From NCBI GenBank assembly GCA_021927905.1, contig BLLK01000038.1, positions 1,054,001-1,118,000 of the forward strand: DNA of 64,000 nucleotides, read 5' to 3'. Position numbers and translations under genes: made by a program. The stretch comes from Chaetoceros tenuissimus (lineage: Eukaryota; Bacillariophyta; Thalassiosirophyceae; Chaetocerotales; Chaetocerotaceae). Each line of letters opens with the position of its first letter. Positions within the stretch are counted from its first letter, which is position 1. The notes under the pieces are model-generated. The model searched no databases, had not been told where the DNA came from, and saw only the letters and a program-made list of their open reading frames with translations. Of this stretch, positions 62,937-64,000 are shown piece after piece.

Positions 62937-64000
62937 ATGAAGGCAAAAAAGAATGCAAAAAAGAAGTCACCTAGAGGCACAAAGCCTTCATCAAGAAAGC
63001 AAAAAGAGATACGCGTAGGCTTGAATGCATTGCCAGTATGGGTCAAAATCTCCATCGTAATCGGAGTCATAGCATCAGGATTTCAAATACCCTTTTTCTT
63101 CAACAGTGATAATCCCATTGAATCATCAAATGATAAAATCGAGAAATTTATAGATTGGCTACGAGAAAATGGAGCCGATATCTCAAGCAACGTCAAAATG
63201 GCTGCATTTGAAGATTATGGATATGGCTTGATGGCCACTTCCAATAATGATCATCATTCCATCGACTCTTTTGATTCAGAACCAGTTATTCATGAACTTC
63301 AAGACATGTTTATCATTCCAAAAAATGTAATCACGTCTACTCAATCCGTCATGCAATATTTTCATTCCATTGATGCTTCCTTTGCTCAAAAAGTGAGACA
63401 TTTGATTCAATCAAGCTTTCAATCGCCAATGGTGCAACAAGATGTATTATTGGCAATGTACCTCATGAAACAATGTAGTCTAGGAAGTGAAAGTCATTTA
63501 GCTCCCTATCTGGATATTCTACCGCAAAAGACTGTTCCTCGCTTAGACACTTTTTCAGAACAAGATTTGAATGCTTTGCATGATGAATATTTGGCAAACT
63601 ATGCTAGACAAAGTCTATCGCAATTACAATCCTTTTACAACAATGGACAAGTACAATCTAATTTTCGTAGGTTACAAAGATACAAGTCATTAGCACATAC
63701 AGATGTGGATAGTTCAAAGGAATGTTGGGATTTTGATTCTTTTCATCGCCATGTATCCATTTCTTCTTCTCGAGCAATGGTACTATACGGTACAAAACAC
63801 TTGACACCACTTGCAGACGTTTTGAATCATGAGCAAAGATCTCAAGAACGTATAGATAGTGGAGCGAAACAGACATTTACTCTGTTTCACGAGAAGCAAT
63901 CTGATGGATCTATTATTGTTCGTGCAGATAGAGACGTTTACAGTGGTGAGCAAATATTTGAAGATTATGGCGATTTGGATAACAGTTTATATCTTGAGGC
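62937..64000 (+). CDS. SET-domain methyltransferase (SETD3/4, Rubisco LSMT-like), 3' partial
   Basis: Open from ATG 62937 to the window end (354 residues seen). Lys/Arg-rich N-terminus, then a hydrophobic helix (VKISIVIGVIASGFQI, about 37-52): a signal anchor or plastid/ER leader. From about 60 on it follows the SETD3/SETD4/LSMT pattern: FIDWLRENGADISSNV at the start, LTPLADVLNHEQRS (the LxPLADxLNH motif of the split SET domain), and SGEQIFEDYGDLDNSLYL near the end. Such enzymes methylate Lys or His of particular proteins (Rubisco, aldolase, actin). The substrate-binding C-terminal domain lies outside. The target is not known. Confidence 0.85.
   Translation, partial: MKAKKNAKKKSPRGTKPSSRKQKEIRVGLNALPVWVKISIVIGVIASGFQIPFFFNSDNPIESSNDKIEKFIDWLRENGADISSNVKMAAFEDYGYGLMATSNNDHHSIDSFDSEPVIHELQDMFIIPKNVITSTQSVMQYFHSIDASFAQKVRHLIQSSFQSPMVQQDVLLAMYLMKQCSLGSESHLAPYLDILPQKTVPRLDTFSEQDLNALHDEYLANYARQSLSQLQSFYNNGQVQSNFRRLQRYKSLAHTDVDSSKECWDFDSFHRHVSISSSRAMVLYGTKHLTPLADVLNHEQRSQERIDSGAKQTFTLFHEKQSDGSIIVRADRDVYSGEQIFEDYGDLDNSLYLE

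Overview
The window looks like nuclear DNA of a photosynthetic heterokont, most likely a diatom. It is AT-rich, with dense genes on both strands and short GT-AG introns of about 64-178 nt. Two precursors carry the bipartite plastid presequence with a Phe at the signal-peptide cleavage site that is typical of red-algal-derived secondary plastids (heme oxygenase; a DUF1499 protein with an added twin-arginine lumen signal). A Ty1/copia gag of the diatom CoDi type, a BspA-type LRR protein and the 7TM family seen here fit the same assignment. No rRNA, tRNA or CRISPR was recognised.

Layout. 0-5.8 kb: partial Twinkle-type primase-helicase, REXO4-like exonuclease, a frameshifted TPR gene. 6-11.3 kb: GT90 glycosyltransferase, a divergent ZIP metal transporter with two perfect TGACGTCA sites between them, and a nuclear-looking protein with two SUMO-interaction-like motifs. 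11.5-14.2 kb: a 7TM gene fragment abutting a broken Ty1/copia remnant. 14.3-16.5 kb: an unknown single-pass membrane protein and a BspA-LRR protein. 16.5-35.2 kb holds three ubiquitin-pathway genes: a large myristoylated USP32-like deubiquitinase, a PUB/UBX p97 cofactor and a HECT ligase. Between them lie a CAAX-ended EF-hand protein, a 7TM receptor, heme oxygenase, an acylated MGCC protein and the thylakoid-lumen DUF1499 protein. 36.7-49.4 kb: a repeat-rich acidic protein, two MYND-finger genes with single-base frame breaks, DCC oxidoreductase, STIMATE-like membrane protein, a PPR-like organellar protein and an EndoU ribonuclease with a duplicated N-terminal module. 50.2-58.1 kb: one 13-exon gene for a ~2270-residue secreted DUF1800-DUF1501-phytocyanin fusion, bracketed by a ~125 bp direct repeat. 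58.9-62.2 kb: citrate synthase and pyruvate dehydrogenase E1 alpha, divergently transcribed from a ~590 bp gap. The window ends inside a SET-domain methyltransferase gene.

Splicing was worked out by hand from GT-AG sites and reading phase. This merged several open frames into single genes: USP (3 exons), PUB/UBX (2), HECT (2), the second MYND gene (2), DUF1800/1501 (13) and citrate synthase (2). Two of these introns are multiples of three without a stop, so they hide inside longer open frames. The most unusual content is the DUF1800-DUF1501-cupredoxin fusion and its flanking repeat, the EndoU architecture, and the citrate synthase/PDH divergent pair.
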